A stretch of 64,000 nt of DNA from Streptomyces sp. NRRL S-118 (GTDB lineage Bacteria > Actinomycetota > Actinomycetes > Streptomycetales > Streptomycetaceae), in NCBI RefSeq assembly GCF_000716335.1, contig NZ_JOBL01000104.1, positions 1 to 64,000 on the forward strand. Reading direction: 5' to 3'. The notes under the pieces were generated by a model. It saw nothing but the letters and a program-made list of their open reading frames with translations, did no database searches and was not told the DNA's origin. Below are positions 23,482-31,637 of the stretch, piece after piece; the first letter of the stretch is position 1, and each line of letters opens with the position of its first letter. A program made the position numbers and the translations under genes.

Positions 23482-24897
23482 TCATACGCGGGCCGGGCTC
23501 TTCTCCCGGCGCAGGAGCCACACCCCGAGCAGGCAGGCGGCGCCCGCGAGGGCGAAGCCGTACGCCGGGGTGTGGCCCGAGGGCTGCGTCTCGTACGGCA
23601 GGGCCAGGGACAGCACGACCAGGACGCGGGTGACGCGGCCGGCCGGCGCGGCGGTGGCCGCGACCGCGGCCATGCCCCACAGCAGGTACCACGGCTGCAC
23701 CATCGGGGAGAGGGCGACCAGCGCGAGCAGGGCCAGGCCGAGGGCGTGGACCGGGTCGGGACGGCCGCGCAGCGAGCGCCACGCCAGGTGTGCGATCAGC
23801 GCGAGGGCCGCCGCGAGCCCCAGGCGCTGGACGGCGGCCTTGACGGGGTCGGGGTCCGTGCCGAGGAGCAGGTGCAGCAGTTCTCCGAGGGCGAGGCCGA
23901 GGTCGCTGGTGGCCGACAGGGCCGTGTGGATCGTCCCGGCGACCCCCTGGGTGCGCAGCCACCCGAAGCCGGTGCCCGTGAGGAGGGTCGCGGCGACGGC
24001 GACCGCGGCGGCCACCAGGCCGGGGGCCAGCAGGCCCATGGCGACACGGCGGGCACGCGGCCCGGTGGCGGTCCGGGCGACCGCCACGCCGGCGAAGAGC
24101 AGCGCCACCGCGGCCGGGGACTTCACCATCGCGGCGAGGCCGATCAGCGCGCTGCCCACGACCCAGCGGCCGCGCAGGGCCCCCACCATCCCGGCGAGCA
24201 TCAGGCCGGTCATCACGCCGTCGTTGTGCAGGCCGCCGACCACGTGCATCAGCAGCAGCGGGTTGAGCGCCCCCAGCCACAGGGCTCCGCTCTCGCTGCG
24301 GCCCCGGTCGCGGGCGAGGCTCCGCAGCGCCCACACGACGAGGACCAGCGAGGCCACGGCGACGAGCCGCATGCCGAGCACGGCGGGCACGATCGTGCCG
24401 CCGGTCAGCCAGGTCACCGCCCGGGCGAGCACGAGGAAGACCGGGCCGTAGGGCGCGGGGGTGTGCGTCCAGTGGCCGCCGACGCTCGCCGCCGCGTCGC
24501 CGCCCGGGCCGCCGGGGTCCAGGACCGCCGGCCCGGCCGCGTAGACGTCGTGCCCTTCCAGCACCATCGCGCCCTGGGCGATGTAGCTGTAGACGTCCGC
24601 GCTGTACAGCGGGGGCGCGAGCAGCAGGGGCGCGGTCCACCAGGCGAGCGTCGTCAGCGTCTCGCGCACGGGCGCCTCGCGGGCGACCCGCCCGTACCCC
24701 CACCAGGCGGCGAGGAGCAGCGTGAGCCCGGCGTACGCGAGGACGGCGGCCGCCACGGTCGTCGCCGTGCCGTGCGGCACCCACAGGTTCCACGGGTCAC
24801 GGGCGGGAAGGCTGCCGGCGGCCCAGCCGCCCGCGGCCGCCGCGAGCGACCCGGTCGCACCCAGTCGGCGGTACCCGACCGCGCTCATCTCCCACAT
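23482..24897 (-). CDS. mptB: Polyprenol-phosphomannose-dependent alpha-1,6-mannosyltransferase (MptB-like)
   Basis: This 471-residue membrane protein has about twelve hydrophobic helices. It shows the GT-C hallmark early in the sequence, 'YSADVYSYIAQGAMVLEGHDVYAAGPAVL', where acidic Asp residues face the outside, and 'GHWTHTPAPYGPVFLVLARA', both typical of MptB/MptA mannosyltransferases that build lipomannan-like glycans. In Streptomyces, which lacks full lipoarabinomannan, the acceptor is unclear. The ATG at 24897 has AGGTTGG upstream. It converges on the deacylase gene with 19 bases between stops and no obvious hairpin. Confidence 0.85.
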   Translation of the reverse strand: MWEMSAVGYRRLGATGSLAAAAGGWAAGSLPARDPWNLWVPHGTATTVAAAVLAYAGLTLLLAAWWGYGRVAREAPVRETLTTLAWWTAPLLLAPPLYSADVYSYIAQGAMVLEGHDVYAAGPAVLDPGGPGGDAAASVGGHWTHTPAPYGPVFLVLARAVTWLTGGTIVPAVLGMRLVAVASLVLVVWALRSLARDRGRSESGALWLGALNPLLLMHVVGGLHNDGVMTGLMLAGMVGALRGRWVVGSALIGLAAMVKSPAAVALLFAGVAVARTATGPRARRVAMGLLAPGLVAAAVAVAATLLTGTGFGWLRTQGVAGTIHTALSATSDLGLALGELLHLLLGTDPDPVKAAVQRLGLAAALALIAHLAWRSLRGRPDPVHALGLALLALVALSPMVQPWYLLWGMAAVAATAAPAGRVTRVLVVLSLALPYETQPSGHTPAYGFALAGAACLLGVWLLRREKSPARV

Positions 24898-25017
24898 GAC
24901 CGGCCAACCTATCGGCCCGGCCGGCCGGCCCCCGCGCCGGAGGCCGCGGTCGCGGTGCGCTCCGGCGTCCCTGCGCCGGGTGACGCGCCGCCGTCATCCG
25001 GGGCCGGCCCGGGTTCT

Positions 25018-25821
25018 TCATCCGCCGAGCTCCCGGGCCTCGTCCGTCGCGTCCAGCGCCTGGCGGAAGCCGGTGTTCACCGCGAGCAGGCCGCCGTCCA
25101 CCGTCAGGGCGGTGCCGGTGATCCAGGAGGCGTCGCGGGACGCCAGGAACGCCACGGCCGCCGCGATGTCCTCGGGCTCACCCACCCGGCCCAGCGGGTA
25201 GACGCGGTCGGCCAGCGCCCGGAGCCCGCGCTCGCGGCCCGCCCACGCGCGGGTGCGAACGGTTCCCGGGTCGATCTGGTTCACGCGGACGCCCCGCCCG
25301 GCGGCGTGGGCCGCGAGGGTGCGGGTGAGCGAGCCCAGGCCGGCCTTGGCCGCGCTGTAGGAGTGGCTGCCGAAGGACTGCAGGCCGTTGACGGTCCCGA
25401 TGTTGACGATCGCGCCGCGGCCGGAGGCCTCCAGGTGGGGCAGGGCGGCCCGCGCGCACCGCATCGCGCCGCCGAGCGTGATGTCCAGGTCGCGCCGCCA
25501 GCCCTCGTCCGCCTCGTCCTCGAAGCGCCCGGCGTCCGGCGTGCACGAGGACGCGTTGTTGACCAGCACGTCGAGCCGGCCGAAGGTCTCGACGGCGCGG
25601 GCGACCGCCGCCTCGACCGCCGCCCGGTCGGCGACGTCGCACGCCTGGCCCACGGCTCCGGGGATGGTGTCCGCCACCTCGCCCGCGAGCTCCCCGTCGA
25701 GATCGGCGACCAGGACGCGGGCGCCCTCTGAGGCGAGCCTGCGGGCGGTGGCCTCGCCGATGCCGCGGGCCGCGCCGGTGATCAGTACGCCGTGTCCGCC
25801 GAAGCGGTGCAGAGATTCCAT
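25018..25821 (-). CDS. SDR-family oxidoreductase
   Basis: This 267-residue short-chain dehydrogenase/reductase has the nucleotide motif TGAARGIG, an acidic residue after beta-2 (VADLDGE, favouring NAD(H)), NNAS, the catalytic Ser (NIGTVNG region), and the YSAAK motif, so it should be active. The C-terminal 'ITGTALTVDGGLLAVNTGF' is standard for the family. The substrate is unknown; neighbours give no pathway. It is divergent from alaA across 90 bases. Confidence 0.9.
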   Translation of the reverse strand: MESLHRFGGHGVLITGAARGIGEATARRLASEGARVLVADLDGELAGEVADTIPGAVGQACDVADRAAVEAAVARAVETFGRLDVLVNNASSCTPDAGRFEDEADEGWRRDLDITLGGAMRCARAALPHLEASGRGAIVNIGTVNGLQSFGSHSYSAAKAGLGSLTRTLAAHAAGRGVRVNQIDPGTVRTRAWAGRERGLRALADRVYPLGRVGEPEDIAAAVAFLASRDASWITGTALTVDGGLLAVNTGFRQALDATDEARELGG

Positions 25822-25911
25822 GGGCGGATGGTGCCCCGCGCACCCCGCCCGTACGGGTCCAGTGGCACAAAACACGAGGCGTCCCGCCGCCCGCCGCCGT
25901 AAGCTCGCGGC

Positions 25912-27123
25912 ATGCAGGTGATCCAGTCCACGAAGCTCGCCAACGTCTGTTACGAAATCCGGGGCCCGGTGCTCGAGGAGGCGATGCGGCTGGAGGCTGC
26001 AGGTCACCGCATCCTCAAGCTGAACACCGGCAACCCCGCCGCCTTCGGTTTCGAGTGCCCGCCCGCGATCCTCGAGGACATGCTGCGCAACCTCGGCGAG
26101 TCGCACGGCTACGGGGACGCGAAGGGGCTGCTGTCGGCCCGGCGGGCGATCATGAGCCACTACGAGACCAAGGGCATCCCGCTGTCGGTCGAGGACATCT
26201 ACCTCGGCAACGGCGTCTCGGAACTCATCCAGATGTCGATGCAGGCGCTGCTCGACGACGGCGACGAGGTGCTCGTACCGGCGCCGGACTATCCGCTGTG
26301 GACGGCGTCCGTGTCCCTCGCCGGCGGTACGGCGGTGCACTACCGCTGCGACGAGCAGGCGGACTGGATGCCCGATCTCGCCGACATCGAGCGCAAGGTC
26401 ACCGACCGGACCAAGGCCATCGTCATCATCAACCCGAACAATCCGACGGGTGCGGTGTACGACGACGAGATGCTGCGCGGCCTGACGGAGATCGCCCGCC
26501 GGCACAACCTGGTCGTCTGCTCGGACGAGATCTACGACAAGATCCTGTACGACGGCGTCACCCACACGCCGACCGCCGCGCTCGCCCCCGACCTGCTGGT
26601 GCTGACCTTCAACGGCATGTCGAAGAACTACCGGGTGGCCGGTTACCGCAGCGGCTGGATGGCGGTGTGCGGGCCGAAGGCGCACGCCTCCTCGTACATC
26701 GAGGGCCTGACCATCCTGGCCAACATGCGGCTGTGCGCCAACATGCCGGCGCAGCACGCGATCGCCGCGGCGCTGCAGGGCCGGCAGTCGATAGAGTCCC
26801 TGGTCCAGCCGGGCGGCCGGCTGCTGGAGCAGCGGGACGTGGCGTACGAGCTGCTGGTGCAGATCCCGGGCGTGACGTGCGTGAAGCCGAAGGGTGCGCT
26901 GTACCTGTTCCCACGGCTGGACCCGAACGTCTTCAAGATCAAGGACGACCGGCAGATGGTGCTGGACCTGCTGCGGGCCGAGAAGATCATGGTGGTGCAC
27001 GGCACGGGCTTCAACTGGCACGAGCCGGACCACTTCCGGATCGTGACGCTGCCGAACGCGACGGACCTGGCGGACGCGGTGACCAGGATCGGAAACTTCC
27101 TGGACGGCTACGGCCAGCCCTGA
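25912..27123 (+). CDS. alaA: Alanine aminotransferase AlaA
   Basis: This 403-residue PLP aminotransferase (class I/II) closely follows E. coli AlaA along its length: 'KLANVCYEIRGPVLEEAMRL', 'GNGVSELIQMSMQALL', 'VPAPDYPLWTASVSLAGG', 'IINPNNPTGAVY', the PLP-binding Lys in FNGMSKNYRVAGYRSGW, and 'MRLCANMPAQHAI'. It interconverts pyruvate/glutamate with alanine/2-oxoglutarate in the cytosol. It is monocistronic. Confidence 0.93.
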   Translation: MQVIQSTKLANVCYEIRGPVLEEAMRLEAAGHRILKLNTGNPAAFGFECPPAILEDMLRNLGESHGYGDAKGLLSARRAIMSHYETKGIPLSVEDIYLGNGVSELIQMSMQALLDDGDEVLVPAPDYPLWTASVSLAGGTAVHYRCDEQADWMPDLADIERKVTDRTKAIVIINPNNPTGAVYDDEMLRGLTEIARRHNLVVCSDEIYDKILYDGVTHTPTAALAPDLLVLTFNGMSKNYRVAGYRSGWMAVCGPKAHASSYIEGLTILANMRLCANMPAQHAIAAALQGRQSIESLVQPGGRLLEQRDVAYELLVQIPGVTCVKPKGALYLFPRLDPNVFKIKDDRQMVLDLLRAEKIMVVHGTGFNWHEPDHFRIVTLPNATDLADAVTRIGNFLDGYGQP

Positions 27124-27166
27124 GCCCCCCACTTGGCGCAGACTCAACTTTAGACAGAATCCAATG

Positions 27167-27172
27167 TAGGAT
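27167..27172 (+). promoter_or_regulatory. Candidate -10 box for the small gene at 27206
   Basis: TAGGAT lies in an unusually AT-rich patch (27141-27172, AACTTTAGACAGAATCCAAT) directly after alaA and 33 bases before the next ATG. It matches actinobacterial -10 elements (TAnnnT). No good -35 is visible 17-18 bases upstream, so the promoter may need an activator. Confidence 0.4.
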
Positions 27173-27205
27173 GGTCTCCTGACGAAGAGCAGGAGGCCGT
27201 CCACC

Positions 27206-27622
27206 ATGTACGAACCGATCCGCACCAAGTCGGTCCACCGGATGGCCGACGACGCCCAGGACCGCATTCCGCACCGCTCCCGCGAGGAGGAGCTGGACAT
27301 CCAGCTCGCCGGACACCTCGCCGCGCTGCTCGCCGTCACCGACGAGCTCGACGACGGCGTGGCGGCGGACCGGATCGCCCAGCAGGTCGCGCGGCTGCGC
27401 GGCGCGCCGCCCGCACGGCACGCGGGCCTCACCGGCGCCGACCCGGTGGCCCTGCACCGCCGGGCGCACACGCTGGCGGGCCGGGCACTGGTCGTCGCCG
27501 CCTCCCGGGCCGACACGGCCGCCGCGATCCTCGCCGCCGAGCGCATGGACGCGCACACCGCCGCACTCGACGAGCTGCGGGACGACCGGCGGAGTCCGGT
27601 CGCCACCGCGGGCGCGGCCTGA
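27206..27622 (+). CDS. Small conserved hypothetical helical protein
   Basis: This 138-residue protein is predicted almost all helical, rich in Ala, Arg and His ('IQLAGHLAALLAVTDELDDGVAADRIAQQVARL'), with no signal peptide, membrane segment or known motif. A strong ribosome site AGGAGG precedes the ATG and an AT-rich promoter region lies upstream, supporting a real gene. The lack of charged catalytic clusters suggests a structural or binding role. I do not recognise the family. Confidence 0.7.
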   Translation: MYEPIRTKSVHRMADDAQDRIPHRSREEELDIQLAGHLAALLAVTDELDDGVAADRIAQQVARLRGAPPARHAGLTGADPVALHRRAHTLAGRALVVAASRADTAAAILAAERMDAHTAALDELRDDRRSPVATAGAA

Positions 27623-27949
27623 GGGAACGGCGGAACGGCGTCCCTTCGCCGCCCGCCCGAGGCACCCCGGGCCCCTCACCCGGCCCGCGGGGCCGGGACA
27701 CCCCATGACGGCCCCGGTCCGCGCCCGTTTCGGCGCGCGGACCGGGTGCCACCCACCGGGCGGAATCCTGACGCCGGACCCTGGGAGCGTCCGCGGAGCA
27801 GCGTCGTCCTGGAAGGGCCGGAAGGGCCGGAAAAGGATCGGCCCCCGAAGCCTGAGGGTGCTTCGGGGGCCGATTGCATCGCGGCGGGTCATTCGTGAAC
27901 CCACAGGTCAGGGCGGATGTCGGGCTGACCCGCCACGAGGTCCGTCGGG
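27623..27949. other. Intergenic region before pckG terminator
   Basis: This 327-base stretch between convergent genes contains no supported gene. It holds one strong hairpin (27837-27874, listed separately) and several GC-rich imperfect inverted repeats around 27670-27700. Confidence 0.6.
27837..27874. terminator. Strong terminator hairpin after pckG
   Basis: A perfect 15-base stem (ATCGGCCCCCGAAGC paired with GCTTCGGGGGCCGAT) encloses an 8-base loop. Read on the minus strand it is followed by CCTTTTCC, a short T-run, so it ends pckG transcription about 75 bases past its stop. It may also stop transcription from the convergent gene. Confidence 0.88.
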
Positions 27950-29776
27950 TCAGCCCAGGCGGGCGACCAGCGCGCGGTACTCGTCCCACAGCTCCTTCGG
28001 CGTGTGGTCGCCGAAGGTGTTGAGGTGGTCGGGCACCAGGGCGGCCTCCTCGCGCCAGACCTCGGTGTCGACCTTGAGCAGGAAGTCGAGGTCCTCCTCG
28101 GGCAGGTCGAGACCGTCGGTGTCCAGGGCCTCCTTGGTCGGCAGGATGCCGATCGGCGTCTCGACGCCCTCGGCCTTGCCGTCGAGGCGCTCGACGATCC
28201 ACTTCAGGACGCGGCTGTTCTCACCGAAGCCGGGCCAGACGAACTTGCCCGCGTCGTTCTTGCGGAACCAGTTCACGTAGTAGATCTTCGGCAGCTTGGC
28301 CGGGTCGGCGTCCTTGCCGACCTTGATCCAGTGGGCCATGTAGTCGCCCATGTTGTAGCCGCAGAACGGCAGCATGGCGAACGGGTCGCGGCGCAGTTCG
28401 CCGACCTTGCCCTCGGCGGCGGCGGTCTTCTCGGAAGCGACGTTCGCACCGAGGAAGACGCCGTGCTGCCAGTCGAAGGACTCGGTCACCAGGGGGACGG
28501 CCGAGGCGCGGCGGCCGCCGAAGAGGATCGCCGAGATCGGCACGCCCTTGGGGTCCTCCCACTCGGGTGCGATGATCGGGCACTGCGAGGCCGGGACGGT
28601 GAAGCGGGCGTTGGGGTGGGCGGCCGGGGTCTCGGAGTCCGGCGTCCAGTCGTTGCCCTTCCAGTCCGTGAGGTGCTTGGGCGCCTCCTCGGTCATGCCC
28701 TCCCACCACACGTCGTTGTCGTCGGTGAGCGCGACGTTCGTGAAGACCGCGTTGCCCCACAGGGTCTTCATGGCGTTGGCGTTGGTGTGCTCCCCGGTGC
28801 CGGGCGCGACGCCGAAGAAACCCGCCTCGGGGTTGATGGCGTACAGCCGGCCGTCCTCGCCGAACCGCATCCACGCGATGTCGTCGCCGATCGTCTCGAC
28901 CGTCCAGCCGGAGATCGTGGGCTCCAGCATCGCGAGGTTGGTCTTGCCGCAGGCCGACGGGAAGGCCGCGGCGACGTACTTCGACTCGCCCTGCGGCGGG
29001 GTGAGCTTGAGGATCAGCATGTGCTCGGCGAGCCAGCCCTCGTCGCGGGCCATGACGGAGGCGATGCGCAGGGCGTAGCACTTCTTGCCGAGCAGGGCGT
29101 TGCCGCCGTAGCCGGAGCCGTACGACCAGATCTCGCGGCTCTCGGGGAAGTGCGAGATGTACTTGGTCGTGTTGCAGGGCCAGGGCACGTCCTCCTGGCC
29201 GGGCTCCAGCGGGGCACCGAGGGTGTGGACGGCCTTGACGAAGAAGCCGTCCTCGCCGAGCTCGTCCAGGACGGCGCGGCCCATGCGGGTCATGGTGCGC
29301 ATGGAGACGGCGACGTACGCGGAGTCGGTGATCTCGACACCGATGGCGGAGAGCGGCGAGCCGACCGGGCCCATGCAGAAGGGCACGACGTACATCGTGC
29401 GGCCCTTCATGGAGCCGCGGAAGATTCCCTCGTCCCCGGTGAAGATCTCCCGCATCTCGGCGGGGGCCTTCCAGTGGTTGGTCGGGCCCGCGTCCTCCTC
29501 CTTCTCGGAGCAGATGAAGGTGCGGTCCTCGACGCGTGCCACGTCGGAGGGGTCGGACGCGGCGTAGTACGAGTTCGGGCGCGAGGTCGGGTCCAGCTTG
29601 CGGAAGGTGCCCTTGGCGACGAGCTCCTCGCACAGGCGCTCGTACTCGGCTTCGGAACCGTCGCACCAGACGACGGCGTCCGGCTGCGTGATTGCTGCGA
29701 TCTCGTCGACCCAGGAGATCAGTTCCTGGTGGTTGGTCGGGACGACGGTGGAGGGAGCCGCGTTGTCGCGCGCCAC
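27950..29776 (-). CDS. pckG: Phosphoenolpyruvate carboxykinase (GTP)
   Basis: This 608-residue enzyme converts oxaloacetate and GTP to phosphoenolpyruvate, GDP and CO2, the entry to gluconeogenesis. Full length for the GTP family. Key motifs are visible: the kinase P-loop [15 protein letters not shown] with the active-site Cys, the substrate region '[21 protein letters not shown]', and '[22 protein letters not shown]' which binds nucleotide. The start is GTG at 29776 with AAGGAG five bases upstream. It is monocistronic with a strong terminator. Confidence 0.98.
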   Translation of the reverse strand: MARDNAAPSTVVPTNHQELISWVDEIAAITQPDAVVWCDGSEAEYERLCEELVAKGTFRKLDPTSRPNSYYAASDPSDVARVEDRTFICSEKEEDAGPTNHWKAPAEMREIFTGDEGIFRGSMKGRTMYVVPFCMGPVGSPLSAIGVEITDSAYVAVSMRTMTRMGRAVLDELGEDGFFVKAVHTLGAPLEPGQEDVPWPCNTTKYISHFPESREIWSYGSGYGGNALLGKKCYALRIASVMARDEGWLAEHMLILKLTPPQGESKYVAAAFPSACGKTNLAMLEPTISGWTVETIGDDIAWMRFGEDGRLYAINPEAGFFGVAPGTGEHTNANAMKTLWGNAVFTNVALTDDNDVWWEGMTEEAPKHLTDWKGNDWTPDSETPAAHPNARFTVPASQCPIIAPEWEDPKGVPISAILFGGRRASAVPLVTESFDWQHGVFLGANVASEKTAAAEGKVGELRRDPFAMLPFCGYNMGDYMAHWIKVGKDADPAKLPKIYYVNWFRKNDAGKFVWPGFGENSRVLKWIVERLDGKAEGVETPIGILPTKEALDTDGLDLPEEDLDFLLKVDTEVWREEAALVPDHLNTFGDHTPKELWDEYRALVARLG

Positions 29777-29921
29777 GATTGCTCCTTGTTGAGGGGTTTT
29801 AGGTTTTCTGCCCCGTGGGGGCTGCGACCCGGACGCTTCACGTGGTTGATCTGGCGCTCATCCGGTGCCGACCGCACTCATCTGATCATCCGCGTCCGTT
29901 GCGCATATGTCCAGAGGGCCT

Positions 29922-29931
29922 CTCACGTGAG
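29922..29931. promoter_or_regulatory. Palindrome in the pckG/hemolysin III divergent region
   Basis: CTCACGTGAG is a perfect 10-base palindrome about 145 bases upstream of pckG and 49 bases upstream of the divergent gene. A related TTCACGTGG lies near 29836. Could be a binding site; the regulator is unknown. Confidence 0.3.
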
Positions 29932-29950
29932 CATTGCCACTCAGGTCCCC

Positions 29951-29968
29951 ACCTACTCATGCGTAGGT
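29951..29968. promoter_or_regulatory. Candidate TetR operator upstream of the hemolysin III gene
   Basis: ACCTAC-tcatgc-GTAGGT is an 18-base perfect inverted repeat just upstream of the -10-like TAGCAT (29968-29973), which itself ends six bases before the ATG at 29980. A repressor bound here would block the promoter. The TetR gene downstream in the same transcription unit is the natural candidate. Confidence 0.5.
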
Positions 29969-29979
29969 AGCATTCCGGT

Positions 29980-30720
29980 ATGACTGCATCGGCCATGCCC
30001 GAAGTGACCGACGACGACCCGCGCCCGTCCGCGCACACCTCCGCCACCTCCTCGGTGACCACCTCCGTGTCGGCCGCGGCCGCCGTGCTGAAGCCGCGGC
30101 TGCGCGGATGGCTGCACGCCGGCATGTTCCCCGCGGTCCTGATCGCGGGCATCGTCCTCACCGCCCTGGCCGACTCCACACGCGGCCGGATCGCCTGCGG
30201 CGTCTACATGCTGACCGCCTGTGCCCTCTTCGGGGTGAGCGCGCTGTACCACCGGGGTGACTGGGGCCCGCGCGCCACGGCCGTCCTGCGCCGGCTCGAC
30301 CACGCCAATATCTTCCTGATCATCGCGGGCACCTATACCCCGCTGACGCTGCTGCTCCTCCCCGACTCCACCGGGCGGGTGCTGCTGTGGGCGGTCTGGG
30401 CGGCTGCGGTGGCGGGAATCGCCTTCCGGGTGTTCTGGGTCGGCGCCCCGCGCTGGCTCTACACGCCCTGCTACATCGCCATGGGCTGGGCGGCCGTCTT
30501 CTTCCTGCCGGACTTCCTGCACAAGGGCGGCGTCGCGGTGCTGGTCCTGGTGATCGTCGGCGGGGTGCTCTACAGCCTGGGCGGCGTGGTGTACGGCTTC
30601 AAGCGGCCGGACCCGTCACCGCGGTGGTTCGGCTTCCACGAGGTCTTCCACGCTCTCACCCTGGCGGCGTTCGTCGTCCACTACGTCGGGATCTCGCTCG
30701 TGGCGTACCAGCACGCGTGA
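29980..30720 (+). CDS. Hemolysin III / PAQR-family membrane protein
   Basis: This 246-residue protein has a hydrophilic Ser/Thr-rich N terminus (about 40 residues) and seven hydrophobic helices. Family residues are visible: 'SALYHRGDW' (Ser and His), 'RRLDHANIFLIIAGTYTPL' (Asp-His) and the C-terminal 'HEVFHALTLAAFVVHYV' histidines, the predicted zinc site of PAQR/TrhA proteins. Members affect membrane lipid homeostasis. No ribosome site is visible before the ATG, which lies six bases after a -10-like box, so a leaderless mRNA is plausible. It is followed by a TetR gene ten bases downstream. Confidence 0.9.
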   Translation: MTASAMPEVTDDDPRPSAHTSATSSVTTSVSAAAAVLKPRLRGWLHAGMFPAVLIAGIVLTALADSTRGRIACGVYMLTACALFGVSALYHRGDWGPRATAVLRRLDHANIFLIIAGTYTPLTLLLLPDSTGRVLLWAVWAAAVAGIAFRVFWVGAPRWLYTPCYIAMGWAAVFFLPDFLHKGGVAVLVLVIVGGVLYSLGGVVYGFKRPDPSPRWFGFHEVFHALTLAAFVVHYVGISLVAYQHA

Positions 30721-30729
30721 GCCGGAACA

Positions 30730-31362
30730 ATGGGTTCCATGGCCGCCCGCCCCTCCCTCGCCGACGCGCATCCGCCCATGGGCCTGCGTGAGCGCAAGAA
30801 GCTCAAGACCCGTCTGGCGATCCGGCGGGCCGCGTACCGGCTGATCGCCGAGCGGGGGTACGAGGCGACCACGATCGAGCAGATCGCGGAGGCGGCGGAG
30901 GTCTCGCCCAGCACGGTGGTGCGGTACTTCCCGGCCAAGGAGGACATCGTCCTCACCGATGAGTACGGCCCGGTCGCCGACGCGCTGCGGGCCCGCCCGG
31001 CCGGGGAGGAGCCGCTGGACTCGCTGCGCGCCGTGTTCCGGGAAGCCGTGGCCGGCGTCCTGCGGCACGAGCCCGAGCTGATGCGGCAGCGGGCCGTACT
31101 GCTGGCGCGGGTGCCGGCCGTACGCGCCCGGATGACCGAGGCCATGGCGGAGTCCTCGCGGCTGCTGTCGCAGGTGCTGGCCGACCGGACCGGCCGGGCG
31201 GCGGACGACCTGGAGGTGCGGGTCTTCACCGCCGCCGTGATGGGCGCCCTGCGCGAGGTGACGGTCCACTGGGCCGAGCGCGACCAGCAGGACGACCTGG
31301 TCGCGCTCATCGACCGCGCCTTCGACACCCTCGGCGGCCGGCACTCCCTCCAGGCCCTCTAG
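30730..31362 (+). CDS. TetR-family transcriptional regulator
   Basis: This 210-residue protein has an N-terminal TetR DNA-binding domain (LRERKKLKTRLAIRRAAYRL, TTIEQIAEAAEVSPSTVVRYF) and a helical ligand domain. It starts ten bases after the hemolysin III stop, so the two form one unit, and an 18-base inverted repeat at the promoter of that unit suits autoregulation. The ATG at 30739 (MAARPS) is an equally possible start. Confidence 0.9.
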   Translation: MGSMAARPSLADAHPPMGLRERKKLKTRLAIRRAAYRLIAERGYEATTIEQIAEAAEVSPSTVVRYFPAKEDIVLTDEYGPVADALRARPAGEEPLDSLRAVFREAVAGVLRHEPELMRQRAVLLARVPAVRARMTEAMAESSRLLSQVLADRTGRAADDLEVRVFTAAVMGALREVTVHWAERDQQDDLVALIDRAFDTLGGRHSLQAL

Positions 31363-31546
31363 GACGTGTCCGCACCGTCCCGTCCGGCCGGCGGGCCGGG
31401 CGGGATGTGCCCGAGCGGCACGGCGCCCGGGCCGGCCCGTACTCCCGGTTCCGCCGCTGGCCGCGGACGGCACCGCGCACTCGGACCGCACCGCGCACTC
31501 GGGCGGCACCGGAGCGCGGACCGAGCCCGCTCCTGCCCCGGACGGC

Positions 31547-31586
31547 GGGGAGTGCCGGCCGGGATGGGCCCCGGCCGGCACTCCCC
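31547..31586. terminator. Bidirectional terminator hairpin between convergent genes
   Basis: A perfect 17-base stem, with arms beginning GGGGAGTGCCGGCC and ending GGCCGGCACTCCCC, encloses the six-base loop ATGGGC. It lies between the convergent TetR gene and the AA5 oxidase gene. T-runs are absent on both sides, as is common in Streptomyces. Confidence 0.82.
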
Positions 31587-31637
31587 CGTTCCGTGCGGCC
31601 GTGCGGCCAGGGATCAACCTGTCCGCGCGGACGCTGC

